A DNA stretch of 64,000 nucleotides, taken from contig NZ_JAKLTD010000004.1 of assembly GCF_022014235.1 (NCBI RefSeq), positions 19,795 to 83,794 on the forward strand, given 5' to 3'. This DNA is from Methanothermobacter sp. K4. GTDB taxonomy: Archaea; Methanobacteriota; Methanobacteria; Methanobacteriales; Methanothermobacteraceae. The notes under the pieces are model-generated. The model was not told the origin of the DNA, searched no databases, and saw only the letters and a list, made by a program, of their open reading frames with translations. The translations under genes and the position numbers were made by a program. Below, in pieces: positions 25,987 to 35,001 of this stretch; position 1 is the stretch's first letter; the number at the start of each line of letters is the position of its first letter.

Positions 25987-26727
25987 CTACCACAGGTTTG
26001 CCCCTGTTTTAATGAGTATGAGTGCCAGGAGGATTAAACCGGTTATGAAGGGAATCTCAAGTCCAAGGAAGAGGCAGGCCGCTGTCCAGAAGCACATTAT
26101 CAGGTAGAGGCTGGAGATGGTCCCTGCTTTCATTTCCTTAATAGAATCACCCAGAACCACAAGCAGAATGAGGGATGCTATGAAACCTGAGAGCACCCAT
26201 CCGGCAAAGTTCTGGAGGGGCACACCATAGAATATTCCTGGATTACTCCAGATCCAGAAGTTGAGGGTCACGGCTGCAGGGTCAATCACCACATCTGTGA
26301 GAACCACAAGGAGAGTTGAGAGGCCCAGAAATTTCAGTCTCCCACCAGCAGATTCCTTTGCAAGATAGGCCGACCCAAGGAAGAGGGGCAGCCATGCGAA
26401 TGGGACCGTGAAGGGTGTGTGTCCAAGGATCTTCAGTCCAATGAGTTCACTGTAGTGGAACTCCGAGTAAGGGAAACCTGTTACTATGGCCACTGTTTCT
26501 ATCAGAATTGCATAGGCCCCCAGAACAAGTATCAGAATAACACCACGACCCCTGAGGTCCCTTATCACTGAAATAAATGATGGGAGGGCCATGGATATGA
26601 TGAAAACAGCAGATACAGCAGAATAACCCCCTATATCCACGTTGGCTACAAAATATGATGAGAATGCAAGGATGATACCCACGAGGAGTATGATGATGGA
26701 TTTCCCAGAGGGTCTATTCATGATCAT
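25987..26727 (-). CDS. Carotenoid biosynthesis protein, CruF-like
   Basis: A 246-residue integral membrane protein with seven or so membrane segments. It matches the CruF/COG2324 carotenoid hydratase family: YSELIGLKILGHTPFTVPFAW, then VLTDVVIDPAAVTLNFWIWSNPGIFYGVPLQNFAGWVLSG, where the His, Asp and WxW residues are typical. In haloarchaea CruF hydrates the C50 precursor to bacterioruberin. It is convergent with the LyeJ-like gene and overlaps the upstream nitrilase gene; GGAGGGGG before ATG codons at 26727 and 26721 sets the start. Together with its three neighbours it suggests a C50 carotenoid pathway. Confidence 0.85.
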   Translation of the reverse strand: MIMNRPSGKSIIILLVGIILAFSSYFVANVDIGGYSAVSAVFIISMALPSFISVIRDLRGRGVILILVLGAYAILIETVAIVTGFPYSEFHYSELIGLKILGHTPFTVPFAWLPLFLGSAYLAKESAGGRLKFLGLSTLLVVLTDVVIDPAAVTLNFWIWSNPGIFYGVPLQNFAGWVLSGFIASLILLVVLGDSIKEMKAGTISSLYLIMCFWTAACLFLGLEIPFITGLILLALILIKTGANLW

Positions 26728-27550
26728 CCCCCTCCATCCACCTGTAAACATCTGGTCTCCGATTCCTTAGAAGTGGAAGCTCCCCTCTCACTTTCTCCAC
26801 CATTTCCATATCCAGGTCGACTGTTAGAACACGTTCTGAGCTGCCTGCATCAACCATAACAGAACCCCATGGGTCGGCGACAAGTGAGTGGCCGTATGCA
26901 ACATAGGATGCCCCGGGATTTCTTGCAGGGGATACTGCAACACAGTAGCACTGATTGTCAAGGGCCCTCGATCGCACAAGGAGCCTCCAGTGGGCTGGTC
27001 CGGTTGTCATGTTGAATGCACCGGGAAATATGAGAACCTCCGCACCCCCCAGGGCCATCATCCTTGAGAGTTCAGGAAAGCGCATGTCATAGCATATACC
27101 AACCCCGATCACAGCAGCACCCGTTTCAGTAACGGTCACAGAGCTACCTGCAATGAGACTGTCGGATTCCCTGAAGGTTATCCCGCCCTCCACGTCTATA
27201 TCAAAGAGGTGAACCTTCCTGTGCCTCGCCACGACTTCACCACCATCATCAATGATGAAGGAGGTGTTGTATATCCCCTCGGGGGTCCGCTCGGGAATTG
27301 AACCTGCAACCAGATGGACACCCAGCTCCGCTGCAAGGGATTTCATTGTGGTTATGGTCTTTCCATTCTCATCCTCTGCATATTCAGGGAAGAGTTCAGA
27401 GTCGTAGGGGCATGTGAACATCTCAGGAAGAACCACAAGTTCAGCACCCCTTCTGCACGCTTCCCTTATCATCTCAGAGGCCTTTTTGATGTTTTCTTCC
27501 TTTCTCTCATTTACCTGCATCTGACAGATTCCAACCCTCAGACCGGGCAC
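26714..27550 (-). CDS. Carbon-nitrogen hydrolase (nitrilase superfamily)
   Basis: A 278-residue amidase. The catalytic triad is visible: Glu in VVLPEMFTCPYD (about residue 42), Lys in RHRKVHLFDID (about 112) and Cys in IGVGICYDMRFPEL (about 150). The sequence is closest to the Nit2/omega-amidase and deaminated-glutathione amidase group, so it probably repairs or hydrolyses small amides such as 2-oxoglutaramate. Its stop overlaps the CruF-like start by 8-14 bases, which is striking since the two have no obvious common pathway; coupling may be only organisational. Confidence 0.9.
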   Translation of the reverse strand: MPGLRVGICQMQVNERKEENIKKASEMIREACRRGAELVVLPEMFTCPYDSELFPEYAEDENGKTITTMKSLAAELGVHLVAGSIPERTPEGIYNTSFIIDDGGEVVARHRKVHLFDIDVEGGITFRESDSLIAGSSVTVTETGAAVIGVGICYDMRFPELSRMMALGGAEVLIFPGAFNMTTGPAHWRLLVRSRALDNQCYCVAVSPARNPGASYVAYGHSLVADPWGSVMVDAGSSERVLTVDLDMEMVEKVRGELPLLRNRRPDVYRWMEGDDHE

Positions 27551-27578
27551 CCCCCAATAATATCAGTGAGCATGGTCC

Positions 27579-28130
27579 TCAGAGGACGTTATTCTCCAGG
27601 AGTATCCTTAAACCAATGAGGATGAGGATGACACCACCCAGCGCCTCTATACGGTTTTCAAATATGTGACCTATCTTCTCTCCAAGGTAGCTCCCCCCAA
27701 GGGAGAGGAAGAATGTGATGATTCCTATGATTATTATGGGCAGCCATATGGATATGTTAAGGAGTGCAAAGCTGACACCCACAGCAAAGGCGTCTATGCT
27801 GGTTGCAACCGAGAGCAGAAGGAGTTCACGGTAACTGAATTTGAATTCCTCCTCCTCAAGCATGGTGCTCTCGTATATCATTTTCAGCCCGATGAGAAGG
27901 AGGAGTGTAAATGCAACCCAGGGCGCAAAGGTTGATACGATGCTCTGGATCTCAATACCGGATATCCATCCTAGGATGGGCATGAACGCCTGGAATGCAC
28001 CGAATGAGAATGCAGTTATGAGGGCGTAGTTGATTCCTGATTCATGGCTCACAAGGCCCCGGCTCACTGATATGCTGAATGTGTCCATCCCGAGGCCAAT
28101 TCCAATGAAAACCATCGATAGAAGATCCAT
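27579..28130 (-). CDS. mntP: Manganese exporter MntP
   Basis: A 183-residue membrane protein of the MntP (DUF204) family, two three-helix repeats with conserved Asp: GIGLGMDTFSISVSRGL in the first and VATSIDAFAVGVSFALL in the second. It should pump Mn2+ out of the cell. The open frame extends upstream to 28166, but GGTGAT lies just before the ATG at 28130 and the family begins here. A TATA box on its strand near 28170-28177 leaves a very short leader. It is divergent from htrA, with a palindrome in the shared region. Confidence 0.9.
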   Translation of the reverse strand: MDLLSMVFIGIGLGMDTFSISVSRGLVSHESGINYALITAFSFGAFQAFMPILGWISGIEIQSIVSTFAPWVAFTLLLLIGLKMIYESTMLEEEEFKFSYRELLLLSVATSIDAFAVGVSFALLNISIWLPIIIIGIITFFLSLGGSYLGEKIGHIFENRIEALGGVILILIGLRILLENNVL

Positions 28131-28221
28131 GGGTATCACCATTGAGTAACCATATAATTCTCTCATAAGTTACTTATAAAATCATCTGCAGATGCAAAAA
28201 GTTTATATACTACCATTTTAA

Positions 28222-28233
28222 TAACTTAAGTTA
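28222..28233. promoter_or_regulatory. Palindrome between mntP and htrA
   Basis: TAACTTAAGTTA is a perfect 12-base palindrome, flanked by A and by a second GTTAAC. It lies about 25 bases after a rightward TATA box (TTTATATAC, 28202-28210), so it could overlap an htrA transcript start. A second TATA-like ATTTTAATATG lies nearer the gene at about 28271-28281. A metal-sensing repressor is possible given mntP on the other side, but the protein is unknown. Confidence 0.4.
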
Positions 28234-28308
28234 ACTAAATTTCTTGGGTTCTGAAAAACACCTAAAAAGATTTTAATATGGGTTTAAAAAATTTCAGGAA
28301 ATCTAAAA

Positions 28309-29295
28309 ATGTTTAAAGCCAAAAATAAAAGCATAAATCATGAATTTGAGGAAAATGAGTTAGAAGAATCAGAAATAATGGATGCATATTCAAGAGCCGT
28401 CATGGATGCATCCGCGGCGGTTAGCCCCTCGGTTGTCAGGGTAACAACACAGTCAAAATCAGGAAGTGGAGCAGCAGGCGGAGGCTCAGGGGTCATCTAT
28501 ACAGAGAACGGCCATATAATAACCAACAGCCACGTCATCCACGGGGCAGAGAGGATAGACGTGAACCTCCACACAGGGGAGCACCACACAGCAGAGGTTG
28601 TGGGTGATGACCCACACACTGACATTGCAGTCATAAAAATTGAACCTGAAACAGAACTCCAGGTCCCTGAATTTGCAGACTCCAGCAGGGTGAGGGTTGG
28701 TCAGCTCGCCCTTGCAATAGGCAACCCCTTTGGCTTCCAGTTCACTGTCACAGCAGGGGTGGTGAGTGCCACAGGGAGATCCCTCAGGACAATGACAGGC
28801 AGACTCGTTGATGGGGTCATACAGACAGACGCGGCACTCAACCCTGGAAACTCTGGCGGCCCACTGGTGGACTTCCGCGGAAGGGTACTTGGAATAAACA
28901 CAGCACTCATAAGGCCGGCCCAGGGGCTCTGCTTTGCCATACCATCAAATACAGTCCGGGAGGTTGCAGATAAACTCATAAAGGACGGTAAAATAAGGAG
29001 GGCCCACCTGGGGGTTTCATGCCAGAACATACTCATCAGGGATGAACTACGGGAAAAACTCGGCTTAAACTCAGAGAGGGGTGTGATGATAGCATCACTC
29101 CAGGATGGTCCGGCAGGGGACGCTGGAATGATGAGGGGCGATGTGATAGTGGCAATCGATGATGAGCCTGTTGAGACAGTTGACGACATCCACAGGATAC
29201 TCAGTGAGGAAAAAATCGACGTGGAATGTCATGTGGATATAATAAGGGGATCAGATGCCTGCAGGATCAATGTAAAGCCCTCAGAGCTCCACTGA
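28309..29295 (+). CDS. htrA: HtrA-type serine protease with PDZ domain
   Basis: A 328-residue trypsin-like protease with catalytic His 75 (TNSHVIHG), Asp 105 (HTDIAVIK) and Ser 182 (LNPGNSGGPL), followed by one PDZ domain (LGVSCQNI, GVMIASLQDGPAGDAGMMRGDVIVAIDDEPV). No signal peptide or membrane segment is seen; the N-terminus is charged (KNKSINHEFEENELEESE), so it should work in the cytoplasm, unlike bacterial DegP. It likely degrades or refolds damaged protein. The first 23 residues are AT-rich and low in conservation, and a start at 28378 (MDAYSRAV) is also possible. Confidence 0.9.
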   Translation: MFKAKNKSINHEFEENELEESEIMDAYSRAVMDASAAVSPSVVRVTTQSKSGSGAAGGGSGVIYTENGHIITNSHVIHGAERIDVNLHTGEHHTAEVVGDDPHTDIAVIKIEPETELQVPEFADSSRVRVGQLALAIGNPFGFQFTVTAGVVSATGRSLRTMTGRLVDGVIQTDAALNPGNSGGPLVDFRGRVLGINTALIRPAQGLCFAIPSNTVREVADKLIKDGKIRRAHLGVSCQNILIRDELREKLGLNSERGVMIASLQDGPAGDAGMMRGDVIVAIDDEPVETVDDIHRILSEEKIDVECHVDIIRGSDACRINVKPSELH

Positions 29296-29345
29296 GTGTC
29301 CACCAAAATTTTTATGGGTGCACAGAACCATAGGTTATCCGTGGT

Positions 29346-30206
29346 ATGATGAAACCATCAGAAAAACTGGATGAGATTGACTCATCACTGAGGGGTGTGG
29401 GCTACGTACCAGGCAGGGAGATCCTGATAACACTCTTTCTGGCACTGGAACTTGGAAAGCCCATCCTTGTGGAGGGTCCCCCAGGCACAGGAAAGACAAT
29501 GCTGGCCAGAAAGGCAGCCGAGGCCCTTGGAAGGGAATTCTTCAGGATACAGTGCTACGAGGGCATAACATTTGAACAGATAGTTGGGGAATGGAACTAC
29601 CAGAAGCAGCTTCTGAGCCTTGAAAGGTCCAGGATCAGCGGATCCCAAGAGGACGTCTTCAGCGAGGAGTACTTCATAAAGAGACCCCTTCTATCAGCAT
29701 TCATCAATGAGAAACCATCAGTTCTCCTCATAGATGAAATAGATAAGGCCGACGAGGAGGTTGAGAGTTTCTTGCTTCAGGCACTTGGAGAAAAACAGAT
29801 AACAGTCAATGACCTTGGAACCTTTGACCTCAGAAATGATATAATGGTCTTCCTCACATCCAACTCCCAGCGAAACCTCCTGGATGAGACAAGGGACAGG
29901 TGCCTCTATATCCACATCGACTACCCTGACCCTGAACGTGAAATGGAGATTGTGAGGACGCACGTCCCCTCAGCACCCGCTGCTCTGGTTCAGGAGACCG
30001 TCATGTTCATAAACAGGATAAGGGAACTGGGCGTTATAAAGAAACCCTCAATAAGGGCAACGGTGGACTGGCTCCGGACCCTCATGGCCCTTGGAAAGGA
30101 ACACATTGACAGGGAAACAGCTGAGGAGACCCTGGGTGTCGTTATAAAAAACAGGGCAGACGAGGGCAAGGTCCGGGGACTTGTGGAATCCCTTGATGAG
30201 AGTTAA
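29346..30206 (+). CDS. MoxR-family AAA+ ATPase
   Basis: A 286-residue AAA+ ATPase with Walker A GPPGTGKT near residue 45, Walker [23 protein letters not shown] near 125, sensor 1 FLTSN, an arginine-finger region and a C-terminal lid. MoxR ATPases work with von Willebrand factor A (VWA) proteins as chaperones that mature or insert metal cofactors into enzyme complexes. The next gene, 29 bases downstream, encodes exactly such a VWA partner. The client is unknown. Confidence 0.9.
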   Translation: MMKPSEKLDEIDSSLRGVGYVPGREILITLFLALELGKPILVEGPPGTGKTMLARKAAEALGREFFRIQCYEGITFEQIVGEWNYQKQLLSLERSRISGSQEDVFSEEYFIKRPLLSAFINEKPSVLLIDEIDKADEEVESFLLQALGEKQITVNDLGTFDLRNDIMVFLTSNSQRNLLDETRDRCLYIHIDYPDPEREMEIVRTHVPSAPAALVQETVMFINRIRELGVIKKPSIRATVDWLRTLMALGKEHIDRETAEETLGVVIKNRADEGKVRGLVESLDES

Positions 30207-30234
30207 CCGCCAGTGACACTGGAGCACATGGTTT

Positions 30235-31344
30235 ATGGAGAAGATCATCCTTCTTTCAAACATTTTAAGGAATAAGGGAATTCCCGTCAGTATAAGGAGC
30301 ACCAAAGACGCATTTTCAGCCTATAAAATATTCAAAAACAGACCTGAGCTCAGGGATGCACTCTTTTCAGTTTATGTTAAGGACATGAGGCACTTCAAAG
30401 CTTTTATGGACGCATATAATGAAGTTTTTGGGTTTCTGGATGAAGAAAGTGATGAATCATCCGGTTCAGGGAAGGGTGAGAGAATTAGGTCTTCAGAGGA
30501 ACAGACCCCCGGTGAGGTCACAGAGGGCATAAATATTGAGGAATTGGCTGAAATTCAACCTGAAATCTTGGACGTGTTTGACCCCGGAACCGATGAGACC
30601 CAGGTCCTTGACAGGGATATGTCCACCCTTAACTCATTCGACCCGGAGATATTTGAGCTCTGCCGCAGACTGGGAATGAAGATTGCCAATAGAAGATCCA
30701 GGAGGCTCCGCCGTTCAAAGAAGATGCGACCCGATATAAGGCGGAGCATAAGGAAGAACATGAAGCATGGTGGCACAATAATTGAGCTCATGAGGTCAGA
30801 GCCCAGGGAAAGAAAGAGCCAGCACATATTCCTCAGTGATGTGAGCGGGTCCTGCGACTGGATAAGCAACTGGTTCTTCTGCATAGTCTACGCGGCCCAG
30901 AAGACGTTCTACAGGTCACGGTTCTTTGACTTCGACAGCAGGGTCATTGAAACGACCCACCTCCTTGATGAGGATGACCTCTATGATGCCTTCAGGAACC
31001 TCAGGGAGTCCAGGATAAGGAACCTCATGCTCCATGGGACATCAAACATGTACACTGCCTTCAGCGACTTTCTTGAAAATGTTAATTTCACTGGAAAATC
31101 ATGTATAGTGATCCTGTCAGACTGCAGGGACTGGGCAGGTCCAAGAAAGGATGGGGTCCCTGAAAGCGCTGAACTGGTGGCTGAAATGTCTGAGAGGGCA
31201 AGGAAGGTCCTCATACTGAACCCCGAACCAAAAAAGAAGTGGGACGTTGTTGACAGCTGTGTTTCAATTTACAGGGATGCCGGTGCAGCTGTGAGGGAGG
31301 TCAGGACCTTAAGGCAGCTTGCAGAGGTTATAGAAGGCCTTTGA
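30235..31344 (+). CDS. VWA/CoxE-like protein, partner of MoxR ATPase
   Basis: A 369-residue protein with an N-terminal helical region (SILRNKGIPVSIRSTKDAF-like start), an acidic linker, a basic patch (RRSRRLRRSKKM), and a C-terminal CoxE-type von Willebrand A domain. The MIDAS-like metal site reads FLSDVSGSCDW (DxSxS), followed by HGTSNMYTAF and IVILSDCRDW. CoxE-type proteins assist CoxD/MoxR ATPases in cofactor assembly. It is 29 bases after the MoxR gene. About 100 bases beyond its end the next leftward gene remnant appears. Confidence 0.85.
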   Translation: MEKIILLSNILRNKGIPVSIRSTKDAFSAYKIFKNRPELRDALFSVYVKDMRHFKAFMDAYNEVFGFLDEESDESSGSGKGERIRSSEEQTPGEVTEGINIEELAEIQPEILDVFDPGTDETQVLDRDMSTLNSFDPEIFELCRRLGMKIANRRSRRLRRSKKMRPDIRRSIRKNMKHGGTIIELMRSEPRERKSQHIFLSDVSGSCDWISNWFFCIVYAAQKTFYRSRFFDFDSRVIETTHLLDEDDLYDAFRNLRESRIRNLMLHGTSNMYTAFSDFLENVNFTGKSCIVILSDCRDWAGPRKDGVPESAELVAEMSERARKVLILNPEPKKKWDVVDSCVSIYRDAGAAVREVRTLRQLAEVIEGL

Positions 31345-31451
31345 TGGGCATAACTGTTTTTAAGAGGATATAAAAATACTCTTAAACCTTTATCCTTTCA
31401 CCTGTTTCAAGACAACGGTGACCCGCTGTTTACGTATCAACTGCCCAGTTT

Positions 31452-31732
31452 TTAAAATGCGCCAGTTGCTCTGTTAACTGCATCCACAAGTTCCTGGAGA
31501 TTTTCACCGCCACTTTCAAAGGGGAAAAAGCCAGCAGGAGCCAAAGAATTCATGGTATAATTTAAAGTCCGGGATTTTCCTTCATCTTTTATTTCGAGTT
31601 TTTTATCCATTTTATGGGATATTTTTCGTATTTGAATTTCATTCCAGACCTGAAAAAGAGTTCAAGGAATTTGCCATCGAATGTTATCAGTACTGGACAA
31701 TCTTCGCTCATCATTCCTTCCACTTCGATCAT
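31452..31732 (-). pseudogene. Small gene split in two frames at A AAA AAC
   Basis: In the 625-base gap before nucS the leftward strand carries a 47-codon frame from ATG 31732 (MIEVEGMMSEDCPVLITFDG) with GGGGGG five bases before it, ending at 31589. A second frame of 52 codons (MDKKLEIKDEGKSR from 31610, then FFPFESGGENLQELVDAVNRA) overlaps it and ends at 31452. The zero frame reads ATA AAA AAC, so A AAA AAC is in the right phase for a -1 shift, which would join them into one protein of about 93 residues. Either a homopolymer indel or programmed frameshifting explains it. The remaining gap, 31733-31968, is AT-rich and holds nothing I recognise. Confidence 0.55.
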
Positions 31733-31968
31733 TTCAACCCCCCTGGAGTCATGGTATTAATATGGAATTCAGAGTATTTAATATTGCTGGACCTTTGAGA
31801 ATGCGGTATTCACATCCAGTTTAAAAGCAGACTTTAATGGACATGATTGGTGTATTATTGCTTGCATTAGTTTGTATTTAAGCAATATGGGTATTTTAAG
31901 TAGGATGATGAAAGATGGAACTTTAATAACCTGATGAGTTCATGATGTTTTAATGTATGCAGAAATTC

Positions 31969-32721
31969 TCAGAGGAAGTTGTCCAGTGTAACACCCCTGT
32001 TTGATTTAAGTTCCCTGGGGGGCTCGATCTCCCTGAACTCCAGTCCCTCATCCTCCAGCATCTCCAGGGCATCAGGGGTTATTGATGGGGCCACAAGAAT
32101 GCCCCTCACACCCACCCGGTCATCACTGAATTCCTCCACATATCTCCTGAGCTGCTTAACAGCGCTCACCCCGGCCCTTCTGCTTTTAAGTTCAATTATC
32201 ATGAGTGAACCATTCTCGTCCTTACCCAGAATGTCAATGAAACCTGTGCTGGTGGCATATTCCCTGGCAACGGGTCTGAAGCCAGGCTCGATGAGGTGGG
32301 GGTGCATTATTATCATGTCCCCCATGTCGCTTTCATGACCCGATACAGTGAGCTCATGCATATCCCTTGGAAGGTAGAAGGAGATGAGGTGTGTCTCATG
32401 GAGCTCAACCTCAAGGCGCTCCTCAGGGGACCTCCTGATACTTTCAAGAAAGAGGCTTCCACCCTTCATGTAGACCCTGCACCTTGATCTGGGGGGCTGC
32501 CAGTTAACAGGGTCCACCTTTCTGTCCTGGTGGACCATGAATGTTCCATCCGGTTTTATGACTATGAGCCTCTCACCGGCACCAAGACTGCTCCTGGCAC
32601 GCCCCTCATAGGATGCACTGCAACAGGCAAGTATCACTATCAGCGCCCTTTTCTTTATACCCTCCTCTAGCAGCCGGTACGCCTCACTTCTGGATGGATT
32701 TTCAGATACCCTGCATTTCAT
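31969..32721 (-). CDS. nucS: Endonuclease NucS (EndoMS)
   Basis: A 250-residue nuclease of the NucS family, which cuts mismatched or flapped DNA and is tied to PCNA. The N-terminal domain has [21 protein letters not shown] and the C-terminal RecB-like catalytic domain has [15 protein letters not shown] (metal Asp), [10 protein letters not shown] (ExK motif) and QLRRYVEEF. The last residues RGVTLDNFL resemble a PCNA-interacting tail (xxLDxFL). Full family length. It is divergent from the M48 protease gene. Confidence 0.95.
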   Translation of the reverse strand: MKCRVSENPSRSEAYRLLEEGIKKRALIVILACCSASYEGRARSSLGAGERLIVIKPDGTFMVHQDRKVDPVNWQPPRSRCRVYMKGGSLFLESIRRSPEERLEVELHETHLISFYLPRDMHELTVSGHESDMGDMIIMHPHLIEPGFRPVAREYATSTGFIDILGKDENGSLMIIELKSRRAGVSAVKQLRRYVEEFSDDRVGVRGILVAPSITPDALEMLEDEGLEFREIEPPRELKSNRGVTLDNFL

Positions 32722-32858
32722 GTTTATCAGCAGCCCAATTTTTCACAATTCTAACCTTCCAGAGGTGTAAATTTCTGTTCATTGGATGTAAGATTTAATA
32801 TCAATGCTGACGTTATATATACTCTGCGAGGCAGTGTCACAAGAGAAATGAAAGTTGG

Positions 32859-34259
32859 TTGTACATGATAAAGGAATTTGTTATAGGAACCGAGCTTGCA
32901 CCGGCATATTACGGGGATCTCCTTGAATTCATCCGGCGCTACTACCTCATGCCCGGTGACTTCACCGAAATAAGAAGGGACGGCCTGAGGCTTGTTTTCA
33001 GGGCATGGATGGATGAGGGGATAATATACGGTGAGATAATCGCCGGCGAAAACCTCAAACTGATCCTTGAATACCCTGCGGAACTCGGGGAATGGGCAGA
33101 GGCCATATATGAGGATATATTCACATCCATACAGGCATTTGAGGATCTGATGAGGCAGCACACAGTATACTTCGCCTGGGTGGAGGGAGAGGACATAATC
33201 CCTGAAAGGCCCCCGACAGGGAGGGGAATGGCATCAAAGGGCATATTCGGAAGCAGCATGCTCCTTGTCTACGTCCTCTTCTTTGGTGTCAACATAATCC
33301 TGTTCATCATCCTGGGATTCTATGCAGTTATAGCGATCCTCCTCATGCAGCTCGGCATAATACTCCTCTCAGACCGCATATACGCCAGGATGGGTGAATG
33401 GGTTATAACCCCTGAAAACCCCAGCGTCCACATAATCCAGTTCCAGCTCCCTGAAGACGAATTCAAATTCTTCATAGATAAGATGGGTAATGAAGCGATC
33501 CTGAAAATCAAACGTGAAATTTACAGGCTTTCCCTTGCAGAGAAGAGGCCCCCCACATGTGAGGATGCAAGGGGGGTCCTTGAAAGGTACGGATTCAGGT
33601 GCAATCCACTCTATGAGAGGTCAAGGACCGTTAACCTTTACTCCATAATTGAGGACGCTGCCGGGGCATTCGGGATACCGGTACCAAGGATTGTTCTCTC
33701 AAACACCATGATAGCAAACGCCGCTGCAACAGGTCCAAGCCCCCGAAGAGGGCTGGTGCTTGTAACAACTGGCCTCCTGGTCCAGTTAACCGACGAGGAG
33801 GTGCTTGCGGTTATAGGGCATGAAATGGGGCACCTTGTCGGGCGGGACCCCATAATACTCTTCAGCATAGTGTCTGCCGAGTTCGTAATGAGACTCACGG
33901 TATTACTGCCGGTTGTGCTGGTCTCCCCCCTCCTCTACATAATCATTGCGATGGGCATAATATTCTTCGTGGCCAAGTTCTTTGAGGCAAGGGCGGACCT
34001 ACTCTCTGCAATGGTTATAGGAAAACCGGAGGTCCTTGCGAGGGCCCTCAGAAAAATAGGTTACCAGAAACTCGCACTTGAGAAGTCTGGCTCCCAGAGG
34101 ATATCAGGGTGGACAGCCTGGGACCCACACCCACCCATATACTTCAGGATAAAGCGGCTTGAAAATCTGAGGGATTATGAGAACGTGAAAAGTCCCCTCA
34201 TCAGATCAGCGGTTGATGTGGTACGGGGATTCAGGGACTCTCTAAGGCAGTTCTTTTAG
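32859..34259 (+). CDS. M48-family membrane metalloprotease
   Basis: A 466-residue protein with a soluble N-terminal part of about 130 residues, two adjacent membrane segments (MLLVYVLFFGVNIILFIILGFY and following), and an M48 catalytic domain with the zinc motif VIGHEMGHL near residue 321 and a downstream zinc Glu in FEARADLLSA. A further hydrophobic pair lies between them. It resembles HtpX-type quality-control proteases at the membrane; the N-terminal extension is not part of HtpX. Its last codons (GFRDSLRQF) are repeated in frame just after the stop. Confidence 0.85.
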   Translation: MYMIKEFVIGTELAPAYYGDLLEFIRRYYLMPGDFTEIRRDGLRLVFRAWMDEGIIYGEIIAGENLKLILEYPAELGEWAEAIYEDIFTSIQAFEDLMRQHTVYFAWVEGEDIIPERPPTGRGMASKGIFGSSMLLVYVLFFGVNIILFIILGFYAVIAILLMQLGIILLSDRIYARMGEWVITPENPSVHIIQFQLPEDEFKFFIDKMGNEAILKIKREIYRLSLAEKRPPTCEDARGVLERYGFRCNPLYERSRTVNLYSIIEDAAGAFGIPVPRIVLSNTMIANAAATGPSPRRGLVLVTTGLLVQLTDEEVLAVIGHEMGHLVGRDPIILFSIVSAEFVMRLTVLLPVVLVSPLLYIIIAMGIIFFVAKFFEARADLLSAMVIGKPEVLARALRKIGYQKLALEKSGSQRISGWTAWDPHPPIYFRIKRLENLRDYENVKSPLIRSAVDVVRGFRDSLRQFF

Positions 34260-34296
34260 GATGTGGATGGGTTCAGGGATTCTTTAAGGCAGTTCC
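34213..34296. repeat. Duplicated 3' end of the M48 protease gene
   Basis: The 24 bases at 34230-34253 and those at 34272-34295 agree at 22 positions; weaker similarity runs back to GATGTGG in each. Spacing is 42 bases, so the second copy stays in the reading frame of the gene, after the stop TAG at 34257. Both differences are silent (GAC/GAT and CTA/TTA), so both copies would encode FRDSLRQF. It is an intergenic relic, not a gene. Confidence 0.9.
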
Positions 34297-34305
34297 AAAC
34301 ATACG

Positions 34306-34632
34306 TCATTCAAACCTTGAGAGGATGTCTGCAACGTCATCAAGTTTTATCGCCTCGGGGCCCAGAATACCATACCTCATGCATATGGATTCAACGGGTT
34401 CACGGTTTACAATGTAATCAAAGAGGTCCCTGTACTCATCTTCACTGTAATCATGGTCCTCACCTGTGACATCCGCAAGTTCAATTATGGCATCCCTTAA
34501 GAGGTCATCTATCCCCCTTTTACTGGCCAGGTCGTCAAGGAAATCATTTTTTTTAAGGTCATGGCCGAAGAATTTTTTAAATGACCTCCTCTGCTGAATG
34601 CCCTTGTAGATGATTATGAGTTTATCCAGCAT
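34306..34632 (-). CDS. Conserved hypothetical helical protein
   Basis: A 108-residue acidic, helix-rich protein (FFGHDLKKNDFLDDLASKRGIDDLLRDAIIELADV) without a motif I can name. It could form a small helical bundle; two cysteine or metal sites are absent (a single Cys in ESICMRYG). It ends near the duplicated end of the convergent M48 gene and is divergent from the ferredoxin gene. The codon use is like the neighbours, which supports a real gene. Confidence 0.55.
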   Translation of the reverse strand: MLDKLIIIYKGIQQRRSFKKFFGHDLKKNDFLDDLASKRGIDDLLRDAIIELADVTGEDHDYSEDEYRDLFDYIVNREPVESICMRYGILGPEAIKLDDVADILSRFE

Positions 34633-34740
34633 TTCACGCGCGTCACTCTTTCTTGGAATCTGAAACCCTCCAGTTGATCACTAACTATTTTTATCAATTC
34701 CACCATACAATAAAACAGTTCTGATTCTCAGGGTGACAAC

Positions 34741-34971
34741 ATGTACAGGCTTGAACTCGATAGGACCATGTGCATATCATGTGGAAACTGTATTGAAAGC
34801 TGCCCGGAACTCTTTGAATTTGCGGATGATGGTATTTCATCCCTGTTGGGGGTTGAAGTATCTGACCTTCAGGTTAAGGAATTTGATGACCCATCATGCA
34901 GCGAAAAGGCGGCATCCAACTGCCCTGTCATGTGCATAAAACTTTACAGGGATGGTGAAGAGATCACATAA
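34741..34971 (+). CDS. Small ferredoxin
   Basis: A 76-residue ferredoxin. Cys 11, 14, 17 and 21 (CISCGNCIESCP) form the core of a 4Fe-4S site, and a C-terminal group of three cysteines (DPSCSEK, SNCPVMC) could hold either the last ligand or a second cluster. Because the CxxCxxCxxxC pattern already supplies four ligands, one 4Fe-4S cluster is certain and a second is possible. It is probably a general electron carrier; it is followed 30 bases later by an acyltransferase-like gene. Confidence 0.85.
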   Translation: MYRLELDRTMCISCGNCIESCPELFEFADDGISSLLGVEVSDLQVKEFDDPSCSEKAASNCPVMCIKLYRDGEEIT

Positions 34972-35001
34972 TTTCTTGATTGAGATTTAAGGAGCAGTAA
35001 A

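Noticed and set aside
34263-34469. Short rightward frame beginning MDGFRDSLRQF
   Set aside because: It is only the duplicated end of the M48 gene running on into antisense of the next gene; no ribosome-binding site.
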